In this document: positions 7,315 through 14,427 of the stretch, piece by piece
Layout: every line of letters starts with the position of its first letter
Position numbering within the stretch: position 1 is the stretch's first letter
Source of the DNA: an uncultured Acidimicrobiales bacterium
GTDB taxonomy: Bacteria; Actinomycetota; Acidimicrobiia; Acidimicrobiales; UBA10347
Direction of reading: 5' to 3'
Assembly: GCA_937942965.1 (NCBI GenBank)
Contig: CALDGN010000292.1
Coordinates: 1 to 15,912 of the forward strand
Length of the DNA stretch: 15,912 bases
Notes under the pieces: model-generated
Told to the model about the DNA's origin: nothing
Database searches by the model: none
The model's input: only the letters and a program-made list of their open reading frames with translations
Position numbers and translations under genes: made by a program

Positions 7315-9075
7315 ATGCCCCAAACACCCACGGAAGACCGCCCCGGTGAACCCACCCACGATCAACCCACCCACGATCAACGGGGCCTGTCGTTCCGACC
7401 GTCACAGCAGCATGCGCAGCTGACGGCAGCGTCGGTTGGGTTTGCCTATGGGCCACGCCAGGTCTTGGACCAGGTGTCGTTCACGCTCGCTCCGGGTGAC
7501 CGGCTCGGCATCGTCGGCCCGAACGGCACAGGAAAGACGACGCTGCTTCGGTTGCTCGCCGGCGAGCTCGTTCCGACCGCTGGCCAGCTCGAGCGCGTGC
7601 CGCCGAGCGGAAGCGTGGGTCTGCTGCGCCAGGCGCTCGACGACCAGCCCGGCGAGACCGTGCGCGAGTTCCTCAGTCGTCGGACCGGGGTCGCCGGGAT
7701 CGTCGCCGAGTTTGACGATGCGGTCGCGGAGCTCAGCGTCGAGGCAGACGGCGCATCGGATCGCTATGACGAGGCGCTCACCCGCTACCTCGCTGTCGAT
7801 GCCGCCCGTTGGGACACGAACGTTGAACTCACGCTGGCCGCAGTTGGACTCGACCCGTCGCTGACAGACCGTCGGTGCTCGGAGCTGTCCGGGGGCCAGC
7901 GGTCTCGCGTCGGGCTCGCTGCCCTGTCACTGTCGACTTTTGACATTCTGCTGCTCGACGAGCCCACGAACGATCTCGACATCGCTGGACTTGCGATGCT
8001 CGAGCACCTCGTCACCTCGTCGTCAGTTGCGATGGCGATCGTCAGCCACGACCGGGCGTTCCTCTCGCACGTTGCGACGTCCATCCTTGAACTCACCGAA
8101 CACGACCACACCGCCAAGCGCTTCAACGGCGGCTACGACGCCTGGCTCGTCGAGCGGGAGCGGGCCAAAGCCAATCACGAGCGCGCCTACGACGACTATC
8201 AATCGAAGCGATCCGACCTCGCCGGGCGCGCCCAGCAGCAACGAGAGTGGTCGGACCGGGGCATGTCGAAGGTCCGGGCCAGCGGCGAGAACGACAAGAA
8301 CATTCGAGCGTTTCGCACCGCCACCAGCGAGAAGCAAGCATCCAAGGCGAAGCAGACGCAGCGCGCCCTCGAACGCCTCGACCGCAACGAGGCCGTCGCT
8401 GCCCCGTGGAAGCCGTGGGATCTGCAGCTGCGCTTCGGCGAAGCCGACCGTCCGGGCGCCGAGGTCGCTGTGCTTGCAGGCGCTGTCGTCGAACGCGGCG
8501 ACTTTTTGTTAGGACCGGTGGACGCCGTCGTCGCTGCTGGCGATCGGGTCTTGATCACGGGTCCGAACGGTTCGGGCAAGACCACGTTGATTGATGCCTT
8601 GCTCGGAAACATCGAACTGTCGAACGGCACGCAACGGCTCGGGCCAGCGGTGAAGACTGGGATCCTCGCCCAGGATCGTCCGCTCTTCGCCGAAGCTCCG
8701 TCGCTTCTCCGAGCGTTCATCGACCATGCCGGATGCGACGATGTCGAGGCACGAAGTCAACTCGCGAAACTCGGACTCTCGACCGAACGCATCGATCGCC
8801 CAACCGACAGCTTGTCCATGGGCGAGCGCACCAGAGCTGCGTTCGGGCTGTTCGCCATGATCGGCACGAACCTGTTGATCGTCGACGAGCCCACCAATCA
8901 CCTCGACCTGCCTGCGATCGAAGCACTCGAAGGGGCGCTGACCCAGTATCCGCACACGCTGCTGGTCGTGAGCCACGACCGACGCTTCGTCGAGGCGGTC
9001 GAGGTCAATCGGCAATGGGCCCTTACCACCGAGGTCGACGGTCCGAAGACGCGAAGCCAGCTCGAGGAGATCTGA
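7315..9075 (+). CDS. ABC-F family ATPase (ribosome-associated, non-transporter)
   Basis: Soluble twin-ATPase protein of 586 residues with no membrane segment. ABC-F proteins bind the ribosomal E site; some regulate translation and others give ribosomal antibiotic resistance. The first cassette has Walker A GPNGTGKT (68-75), signature LSGGQ (191-195), Walker B LLLDEP (212-217) and SHD (244-246). The charged helical linker (about 262-365) is the family's P-site tRNA interaction motif region. The second cassette has GPNGSGKT (416-423), an atypical signature LSMGE (500-504), LIVDEP (521-526) and SHD (553-555). I prefer the ATG at 7315, 7 nt after GGAAAGG, over an in-frame TTG at 7282. The N-terminus carries a duplicated PTHDQ. 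Whether it is a housekeeping or a resistance type cannot be told here. Confidence 0.93.
   Translation: MPQTPTEDRPGEPTHDQPTHDQRGLSFRPSQQHAQLTAASVGFAYGPRQVLDQVSFTLAPGDRLGIVGPNGTGKTTLLRLLAGELVPTAGQLERVPPSGSVGLLRQALDDQPGETVREFLSRRTGVAGIVAEFDDAVAELSVEADGASDRYDEALTRYLAVDAARWDTNVELTLAAVGLDPSLTDRRCSELSGGQRSRVGLAALSLSTFDILLLDEPTNDLDIAGLAMLEHLVTSSSVAMAIVSHDRAFLSHVATSILELTEHDHTAKRFNGGYDAWLVERERAKANHERAYDDYQSKRSDLAGRAQQQREWSDRGMSKVRASGENDKNIRAFRTATSEKQASKAKQTQRALERLDRNEAVAAPWKPWDLQLRFGEADRPGAEVAVLAGAVVERGDFLLGPVDAVVAAGDRVLITGPNGSGKTTLIDALLGNIELSNGTQRLGPAVKTGILAQDRPLFAEAPSLLRAFIDHAGCDDVEARSQLAKLGLSTERIDRPTDSLSMGERTRAAFGLFAMIGTNLLIVDEPTNHLDLPAIEALEGALTQYPHTLLVVSHDRRFVEAVEVNRQWALTTEVDGPKTRSQLEEI
7351..7380 (+). 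repeat. Perfect 15-bp tandem duplication inside the ABC-F gene
   Basis: CCCACCCACGATCAA occurs twice head to tail (7351-7365 and 7366-7380). Its length is a multiple of three, so it encodes PTHDQ-PTHDQ in the disordered N-terminal tail without breaking the frame. It looks like a recent slippage event. Confidence 0.9.
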
Positions 9076-9146
9076 CCGACCTGTTCGGTTCGGCGTAGGC
9101 GCCATCTGGCTGCGCAAAGGTCGGGCCCTGGGGCCACACTTCATCC

Positions 9147-10127
9147 ATGGTCTGGAAGCGGCTCGTCGACGCCGCACTCGAAGTGCCCATTGCCCCGAGC
9201 TTCACTCGCCTCGGTTACGACGTCCGCAAGGCGACCGAGGGTTGGTCGTCACTCGACGACCTCGACCTTGCTGGCCGGGTCGTGCTGCTGACCGGCGGCA
9301 CGAGCGGCATCGGTCGAGCAGCCGCAGCCCAACTTGCCCGCTGCGGAGCATCGGTCACCATCACGGGGCGATCGCCAGAGCGGACCGCCGCGGCTGCGGC
9401 TGAGCTGAGCGCCGAGATCGGCATCGAGATCCACGCCCACGCTGCCGACATGGGCGAGCTCGACCAAGTTCGGGCACTCGCCGATCACATGCTCACGAGC
9501 CACGATCGTCTCGATGCCGTCATCCACAACGCGGGTGCCCTCTCCGCTGAGCGCACCCTGACCAGCGCTGGTTCCGAAGCGACCGTGGCGTCACAGGTGT
9601 ACGGACCGTTCCTCCTCACCCACCTGCTCCTCGACCGGCTGGCGGAGACCGCCGACGACGCTCGTCGTCGATCGCTCGTGCTGACGATGTCCTCGGGCGG
9701 CATGTACGCGGCCCAGCTCTCGGTCAAAGGGTTGGAGATGACCGACGCCGACTACAACGGCACGAATCAGTACGCCATCGCCAAGCGCGCCCAGGTCACG
9801 CTCAACGAGATGTGGGCCGATCGCTTCGGCGACCGGGGCGTGCAGTTCCATGCCGTGCACCCTGGCTGGGCCGACACACCCGGTGTCGCTGACGCGCTGC
9901 CTGGCTTCGGCCGCTTCGTCGGTCCGTTGCTGCGTACGCCGGAACAGGGCGCCGACACGATCGTCTGGCTCGCCGGCGCCCCCGAGGCGCTCGAGGAGAA
10001 CGGCGGCTTCTGGCACGACCGCCGACGACGCAGCATTCACAAGACGCCGTTCAGCCACCAGGCTGACACCACAGAGCGCCGTCGCCGCCTATGGGATGTC
10101 GTCGAGGCGGCCGCCCTCCGCCCCTAA
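9147..10127 (+). CDS. Short-chain dehydrogenase/reductase, DHRS12-like
   Basis: Classical-type SDR oxidoreductase of 326 residues, NAD(P)-dependent, substrate unknown. The Rossmann motif TGGTSGIG is at 49-56, and GRSPERT after the second strand gives an Arg that may favour NADP (inference). DRLDAVIHNAG (120-130) carries the NAG motif. The Ser of the MSSGGMY segment (about 182-183), Y209 and K213 in YAIAK form the catalytic set. HPGWADTPGV (238-247) and the roughly 40-residue N-terminal lead (KRLVDAALEVPIAPSFTRLGYDVR) resemble the DHRS12 subgroup, whose members are often annotated near lipid or sterol metabolism. The ATG at 9147 follows the ABC-F stop by 71 nt and has only a poor Shine-Dalgarno. 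It ends 3 bp before a large hairpin. Confidence 0.9.
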   Translation: MVWKRLVDAALEVPIAPSFTRLGYDVRKATEGWSSLDDLDLAGRVVLLTGGTSGIGRAAAAQLARCGASVTITGRSPERTAAAAAELSAEIGIEIHAHAADMGELDQVRALADHMLTSHDRLDAVIHNAGALSAERTLTSAGSEATVASQVYGPFLLTHLLLDRLAETADDARRRSLVLTMSSGGMYAAQLSVKGLEMTDADYNGTNQYAIAKRAQVTLNEMWADRFGDRGVQFHAVHPGWADTPGVADALPGFGRFVGPLLRTPEQGADTIVWLAGAPEALEENGGFWHDRRRRSIHKTPFSHQADTTERRRRLWDVVEAAALRP

Positions 10128-10130
10128 CTC

Positions 10131-10185
10131 CCGAAATTGATGGGGTTTGGGGGTCACCTATGCCCCCAAACAGCATCAATTTCGG
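10131..10185. terminator. Large palindrome between convergent genes, probable bidirectional terminator or REP-like element
   Basis: The outer arms CCGAAATTGATG (10131-10142) and CATCAATTTCGG (10174-10185) pair over 12 of 12 bp. A 2x2 internal mismatch follows, then GTTTGGGGG (10145-10153) pairs with CCCCCAAAC (10163-10171) over 9 of 9 bp around a 9-nt loop. It fills nearly all of the 66-bp gap between two stop codons, which is where a two-way terminator belongs. It has no T-tract. The A+T-rich outer arm stands out from the local sequence, so a mobile REP-type repeat is an alternative. Confidence 0.75.
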
Positions 10186-10193
10186 TGGTGGGG

Positions 10194-11360
10194 TCAGTCC
10201 GAAGCGGCGCCGCTGACCAGGTATTGCCAGAGGCCTTGCTTGGCGCCTTGGGCTTCCATCTGCTTGCGGGCGCCGAGGATTGCTTTGCCGGCTTCGGTTT
10301 CGTGTTGGAACCACCGGGTGGCCTCGAAGGCTGCGGGCACGTGATCGCTAAGTGCGAGCGCCGCCGCCTCGTAGTAGCCGCGGATGTCCTGCACGACGCG
10401 CGCCGGGATCCCGGGAATGCCGGCCTCTTTCCACGGAGCGCCGTCGGCCACTGCTGCGAATGTGGCGATCGCGGCCGGCACCTCGTCGGGGCCGAACAGA
10501 CGAAACGCGCCGATCTTCTCGCCGTACTGAGCGATCGCTCGGTCATAGGCCGGTCGCAGTCCTCGAGCCTCGGCGACCGCCGGATGTTCATCGCCCTCGG
10601 CCCGCGGCGGGATCGGGCACGCCATCAGGCCGCCCTCGTCGGGGATCGCTTCATCGAAGACCTCGATGCCCGGTTCGGTGCGCTCGAGCATCGAGAACGC
10701 GTGGGCCAACACCCGATGCTGGAACTCGGCGTCGCCTGGCTTGCCAAGCGGCCGCCCGAGCGGGAAGTCGACAAATAGTCCTCGGGGCGGTGCGGTCGAC
10801 TCGAGCTGACCTCGCACGATGCCGAGTGCGATCGTCGCGAGACCAGCTTCTTCGAGGACGTGGGCGAGCGTGCTCACGGCACGCGTGCAGAGCGGTCAAA
10901 CAGGGGTGAGGACAACGACGTCGACGCCTGCGTCAAGGAGCACCTTGGCACCCTCGGGGCCGCTGTCCATGCGAATGCCCTGCACCTCGAACTGGTTGCC
11001 GGCGTAGGCCAGGTGCACGTCGCTGACGGCACCGATTACGCCCTGATCAGCGAGCTCCTGAAGCCGGTCGATCGGGAAGATCACGTTGTGATCGACCGCG
11101 AAACCGACTTGGTCGACGTCTTGGCTCCAGTGACCCAGCTTGAAGTCGCGGCGGCTCGGATCGATCTGGCGAAAGCTCGTGTCCCGTGGGTCGAACTGGG
11201 CTTGCTCGGGGTGATGCAGCGCCGCGCTCGTGAGGATCGCAACGGTCGATTCGCTGAGCGGTTTGGGTGTCGTGAAGGCGGTCTCGGCAAAGTCGGCGGC
11301 TTCGAGGCCGTCCATGAAGGTCTTTACGCGATCGCTGCTGGGAGTCGACAGATCGGTCAT
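10194..11360 (-). CDS. Selenoprotein of the glycine/betaine/sarcosine/D-proline reductase B (GrdB/PrdB-like) family, in-frame TGA read as Sec155
   Basis: One 388-residue protein interrupted by TGA at codon 155; gene callers would split it at 10896. Before the TGA it has the GrdB/PrdB pattern: DPRDTSFRQI (58-67), H77, D81, VDHNVIFPIDRLQELADQGVIG (89-110), then LLDAGVDVVVLTPV. The recoded residue gives U-P-L-C-T-R (Sec155, Cys158), the family's redox site. The same frame continues for 233 codons with family content: HVLEEAGLATI, FPLGRPLGKPGDAEFQHRVL (199-218) and a helical C-terminus. There is no other in-frame stop. The ATG at 11360 is preferred over an in-frame TTG at 11366. It lies 25 nt after the glycosylase gene. 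Known relatives reduce glycine or proline derivatives in anaerobes; here no partner subunits are nearby, so the substrate is unknown. A nonsense pseudogene is the alternative. Confidence 0.87.
10868..10884 (-). promoter_or_regulatory. Predicted bacterial SECIS hairpin
   Basis: On the mRNA, GCGUGC pairs perfectly with GCACGC around the 5-nt loop CGUGA. The 17-nt hairpin starts 11 nt after the UGA. Bacterial SECIS elements lie within the coding region just after UGA, with the apical loop about 16-37 nt away and a G among its first two bases. Here the loop starts after 17 nt and its second base is G. SelB would bind it. SECIS sequences vary between species, so this fits the rule but is not proof. 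Confidence 0.7.
10896..10898 (-). other. In-frame UGA, predicted selenocysteine codon
   Basis: The codon is TGA, the only stop that can be recoded to selenocysteine. It is at the redox position of a conserved family, followed by P-L-C, so a U-x-x-C motif results. Upstream (LLDAGVDVVVLTPV) and downstream (AVSTLAHVLEEAGLATIAL) sequence form one continuous alpha/beta unit, as expected around this active site. Confidence 0.87.
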
Positions 11361-11385
11361 GGACAAAACCTAGAGGCCGGGCTAC

Positions 11386-11994
11386 TTAGGGCGTGAACCG
11401 CCAGAGGCGGTCCTCGCCTCTCCCCTCGCTCAGCCCGACACGCCGCGTGCGCTCGGGACGGGCCGGAGGCGCCACGCCGTCGTCGACGATCGTCGCTCGA
11501 CTCGTGGCGATGTGATGCCCGTAGAGCGACTCGTCAAGGTCGAACGCCTGGCCGAGCTTGCCAGGGCCATTCGTCAGATCCCGGTGCCGAACCTTGGCAC
11601 CACGACGTGCTCGTATCACATCGATCCCAACGAGTGGCTCGACGGCTCGCAGCAACACGGCGGCGCACGTCCCTTCGGGCCCGACGACCACGTTGGGACA
11701 CCAGTGCACGCCGTAGCTCAGGTACGTGTACCAGTAGCCGGGCGGGCCGAACATGACGGTCGTTCGAGGTGTGATGCCTCGCCACCCGTGCGAGCCGGGA
11801 TCGTCTTCGCCGCCATAGGCCTCGACCTCGATGATGCGGCCGGTCCGCCGCTCGTCACCGGTCCCGGTCACGAGGACCTTGTTCAGTAGGTCGGGTGCAA
11901 CCTCGAGCACCGGCCGGTCATAGAACGCATCAGCCAGAGGTTCAGGCACCACGACGATGCGATCAGACGGTGAAAGGGTCGCCGTCGTAAGCAT
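11386..11994 (-). CDS. 3-methyladenine DNA glycosylase (AAG/MPG family)
   Basis: Base-excision-repair glycosylase that removes alkylated purines such as 3-methyladenine, and often hypoxanthine. The 202-residue length is normal for bacterial members (PF02245). The signature TGRIIEVEAYGGEDDPGSH (51-69) contains the catalytic Glu58 and Tyr60, with His69 matching the human AAG active-site His. Then come TPRTTVMFGPPGYWYTYLSYG (75-95), AAVLLRAVEPL (111-121), TNGPGKLGQAFDLD (141-154) and the C-terminal RRVGLS and LWRF. The start is uncertain: the ATG at 11994 overlaps the nitroreductase 3' end by 32 bp, and GTG codons near 11949 are alternatives that would remove about 14 residues. The overlap and the 25-nt gap to the selenoprotein gene indicate one operon. 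Confidence 0.92.
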   Translation of the reverse strand: MLTTATLSPSDRIVVVPEPLADAFYDRPVLEVAPDLLNKVLVTGTGDERRTGRIIEVEAYGGEDDPGSHGWRGITPRTTVMFGPPGYWYTYLSYGVHWCPNVVVGPEGTCAAVLLRAVEPLVGIDVIRARRGAKVRHRDLTNGPGKLGQAFDLDESLYGHHIATSRATIVDDGVAPPARPERTRRVGLSEGRGEDRLWRFTP

Positions 11995-12634
11995 CGATGG
12001 TGACGAAGTCCTCGACGGGCTTGCGGCGCAGTTTCGTGAGCTGCTTGACCGGCACACCGATGGGCAGCATCGCTGCGACCGCGTGGGTCTCAGGGATGCC
12101 GAGCACCTGCTGGACGGCTGGTTCTTGATCGGCCAGGTAGGTCGTGAGGACGCCGCCGAGGCCTTCGTTCCGGGCGGCCATCAGGATGTTCCAGACCAGC
12201 GGATAGATCGACGCTCCGCTGATGACTCCGACGCGTTCGAGGTACTTGTCGAAGCTGGCCACCACGGCAAGGTCGACGGTGACGACGAGCACGACGGGAG
12301 CCTCCACCATCTCGTTCACGCCAGGGAACTGCACCGGGCCGTCTTGGGCCCGGATCGCAGCTTCGTCGACCGAGGTCGGGACGATCGAGTTCCAGGGAGC
12401 TTCGCCAGCCGCAGTCTGAGCGCTGTAGATGTCAGTGGCCTGCTTGACCAGCGGGACGAGCTGGCGACGGATGTCCTTGTCGCGCACCACGATGACGTGT
12501 TGGCCCTGACGGTTGCCGCCGTTGGGCGCGAACCGGGCGTTGTCGAGGACCCGGTGCAACGTCTCGTCGCTCACCGGGTCGTCGGTCCATTCGCGGCACG
12601 CAAAGGTGGTCCGCATCACGTCATAGAGCTCCAT
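11963..12634 (-). CDS. Nitroreductase family FMN-dependent oxidoreductase
   Basis: FMN-binding NAD(P)H oxidoreductase (PF00881) of 223 residues, cytoplasmic, probably a homodimer. The FMN phosphate site is visible as MRTTFACREWTDDPV (7-21) and ARFAPNGGNRQ (33-43). Later conserved parts are the helix IYPLVWNILMAARNEGLGGVLTT and LPIGVPVK near the C-terminus. The substrate cannot be told from sequence: members reduce nitroaromatics, quinones or enones, and some serve in biosynthesis. It is the first gene of the operon that continues into the DNA glycosylase and the selenoprotein. A strong inverted repeat lies 13 bp upstream of its ATG. Confidence 0.92.
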   Translation of the reverse strand: MELYDVMRTTFACREWTDDPVSDETLHRVLDNARFAPNGGNRQGQHVIVVRDKDIRRQLVPLVKQATDIYSAQTAAGEAPWNSIVPTSVDEAAIRAQDGPVQFPGVNEMVEAPVVLVVTVDLAVVASFDKYLERVGVISGASIYPLVWNILMAARNEGLGGVLTTYLADQEPAVQQVLGIPETHAVAAMLPIGVPVKQLTKLRRKPVEDFVTIDAYDGDPFTV

Positions 12635-12647
12635 CGCTCCATGCTGT

Positions 12648-12675
12648 CAGGTGCGGGTGTCCGACACCGCACCTG
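12648..12675. terminator. Inverted repeat between the copper monooxygenase and the nitroreductase
   Basis: CAGGTGCGGGTGTC (12648-12661) and GACACCGCACCTG (12663-12675) are complementary apart from one bulged G. They can form a stem of about 11 bp with a small loop. The element lies 16 bp after the monooxygenase stop and 13 bp before the nitroreductase ATG. It could terminate the upstream gene, without a T-tract, or be an operator for the nitroreductase operon. Confidence 0.55.
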
Positions 12676-12691
12676 CTACCCACGAACGGAG

Positions 12692-14329
12692 CTACCGGCG
12701 AACGGAAATCGTGGCGAAGCACATCTCGTCGTTGGTGCCGTCGGCCCACACGATGTAGGCGGGCTCGAGCGATGGATCCCGGCGCTCGCGGTCCCAGCCA
12801 CACTCGACGAGAACGGTGTCGGTCGAGTTGATGATCAGGTCTTCCTCGGGCACGTAGTTGTATTGCCAGTCGAAGTCCCAGTCGGGGATGTCCAGCAGGA
12901 CGACCTCATCGGGCGTGCCCGGATTGAGCGTCATGCGGAACCAGTCGCCGATCTCGTGCATGTGCCCAAGCACTGCGACAACCTGCCCGTTGGCGCCAAC
13001 GAATCCAGCCGGGATCGAACAGGCGGACTCGGCGATGCCTTGGGTGAACTGGGCGAAGTCCTCGGGCGTGTAGCCACAAATGGCGTTGAATCGGTCGGTC
13101 TGAACACCCTCGGAACCGAAGCGCTCGATTGCATTCGCAACTGCAGCGTCGCGGTCGCAGAGCGGGCCGCTTTCCCATTCGGCGCACGGGATCTCGGCCG
13201 GAGCGACGAGCGTGGCGATACTGATGTGATCAAGGCTGCCTTGGCCGGCATCGTCATGCAGGTTGAGCGCAAGAGCGCTGGCGTCGTCAGGTGCGTCGCC
13301 CTCGTAGTGGTAGTGAATCTGCACAACGATGAACGAGCCTGGCGGCAAGTACAGGCCGGATCCCTCGGGGAAGTACGACGCGTCTTGGCCGGGTGCCCAG
13401 CCGAGGAAGATCTCGTCTCGTCCAAGCCCGGATGAGCCGTAGCACTCCCAGCCCGGGCGACCGTCTTCGCCGTCGCGTTCGGCCGCACGCTCTGCGACCT
13501 CGGGTCCGACGATGTAACCAATGGCGTGGTGCACGACTGCGGTCTGGTCAGGGATGAACTCATAGCCCGTGATCCAGCCACCCTCGGGAAGCTGCGGGTC
13601 ATAGATCTGGCAGCGGTAGTCGTCGACGTTGCTCGGATCGCCCGCGTACGGGTTCTCGGGCGTGATCACGATGCTCGGGTCTTCGATGCCAGCGACGAGC
13701 TCGAGTGGTTCGACGGGGGTCGCGGGGTCGATATCGAGCGGTGCGCCAGCGTCGGACCAGTCGATGATCGCTTGCACCTGGTCAGGGCTGAGATCGCGGT
13801 TGTCCTTGAACGCCAGGCTGCTGTCGCTCGCTGGCCACGGCGGCATGTAGTTCGACTCGACGACCGCCTTGATGAAGAAGTGGGTGTCGACCAGATCTTG
13901 TGCGGTCTGGATCTGCCAGTGCGATGCACCGGGGCCGCCCTCGCCGTGGCAGCTTGCGCACTTGTCGGCGATGATCGGCTGAATCGAGTTGGAGAAGTCG
14001 TCGGCGAACACCACCGGCTCAACAGCGGCCGAGCCTGAGTCCTCGACCGTCGATTCCAGGACAGGTTGCGGCGTCGGTTCTTCCTCGACCGGCTCCGGCA
14101 CCTCGGTGGGTTCCGGCTCTGGCTCTGGCTCAGGTTCTGGCTCGGCCTCTTCTTCTGCCGGTGGCTCCTCGGCCGCTTCTTCGTCAGCTGGCTCGTCGGC
14201 GACAGCAGACTCGGCGACGTCAGAAGCGGGGGCGTCGGCGACCGGTTCGGCGCTGTCGCTCCCGCAGGCAACGGCGACCAGCGCCAGAGCGAGCAAGAGG
14301 GCGGACAAACGAAAGCGCACCGACGACAT
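12692..14329 (-). CDS. Secreted lipoprotein: c-type haem motif fused to copper type II (PHM/DBH-like) monooxygenase
   Basis: A 545-residue exported enzyme predicted to hydroxylate an unknown substrate with two copper ions and O2. The ATG at 14329 gives a lipoprotein signal (Cys22). Residues 23-105 are an acidic Ala/Glu/Pro linker with six EP repeats (63-74). A haem-binding CASCH (124-128) with Met162 in YMPPW as likely axial ligand marks a small cytochrome c domain. The monooxygenase part has HH at 267-268, H-Y-H at 339-341, H-M-H at 456-458 and GTNDEMC with Met536. These match the two-copper ligand pattern of the PHM family, including the CuM methionine, so the site looks complete. The haem domain may feed electrons to copper (inference). 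No strong Shine-Dalgarno is visible; a 98-bp gap upstream suggests its own promoter. Confidence 0.9.
   Translation of the reverse strand: MSSVRFRLSALLLALALVAVACGSDSAEPVADAPASDVAESAVADEPADEEAAEEPPAEEEAEPEPEPEPEPEPTEVPEPVEEEPTPQPVLESTVEDSGSAAVEPVVFADDFSNSIQPIIADKCASCHGEGGPGASHWQIQTAQDLVDTHFFIKAVVESNYMPPWPASDSSLAFKDNRDLSPDQVQAIIDWSDAGAPLDIDPATPVEPLELVAGIEDPSIVITPENPYAGDPSNVDDYRCQIYDPQLPEGGWITGYEFIPDQTAVVHHAIGYIVGPEVAERAAERDGEDGRPGWECYGSSGLGRDEIFLGWAPGQDASYFPEGSGLYLPPGSFIVVQIHYHYEGDAPDDASALALNLHDDAGQGSLDHISIATLVAPAEIPCAEWESGPLCDRDAAVANAIERFGSEGVQTDRFNAICGYTPEDFAQFTQGIAESACSIPAGFVGANGQVVAVLGHMHEIGDWFRMTLNPGTPDEVVLLDIPDWDFDWQYNYVPEEDLIINSTDTVLVECGWDRERRDPSLEPAYIVWADGTNDEMCFATISVRR
14108..14143 (-). 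repeat. Glu-Pro hexanucleotide repeat in the monooxygenase linker
   Basis: Six consecutive GA(G/A)CC(N)-type codon pairs encode EPEPEPEPEPEP at residues 63-74. The repeat sits in the extended acidic tether between the lipid anchor and the haem domain, which should hold the enzyme away from the membrane. Such repeats often vary in length between strains. Confidence 0.8.
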
Positions 14330-14427
14330 AGGGCTGAGGGTAGTGACGATCAAGGCCTTGGTGAAGTCGGATTTCGCCCAATCATCCTCGGGGAGGAGGC
14401 CAAACCTCCGCATGAAGGACCCTCGAT

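Noticed and set aside
9076..9124. CCGACCT/AGGTCGG inverted repeat between the ABC-F and SDR genes
   Set aside because: It is a 7-bp match around a 35-nt loop, too weak to call a terminator.
10194..11366. Two separate genes, or a pseudogene broken by a nonsense mutation
   Set aside because: Both halves are in one frame, the break is TGA at the conserved redox residue, and a SECIS-like hairpin follows. The GTG at 10877 that would start the second half has no ribosome-binding site and would begin inside the domain.
11957..13435. Long plus-strand open frame of 492 codons across the nitroreductase and copper monooxygenase
   Set aside because: It is antisense to two well-recognised genes, crosses their boundary, and its translation shows no known motif. 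Long empty frames are normal in GC-rich DNA.
14395..14409. GGAGG-CCAAA-CCTCC hairpin after the DUF2071 gene
   Set aside because: The stem is only 5 bp and no T-tract follows, so chance is a sufficient explanation.
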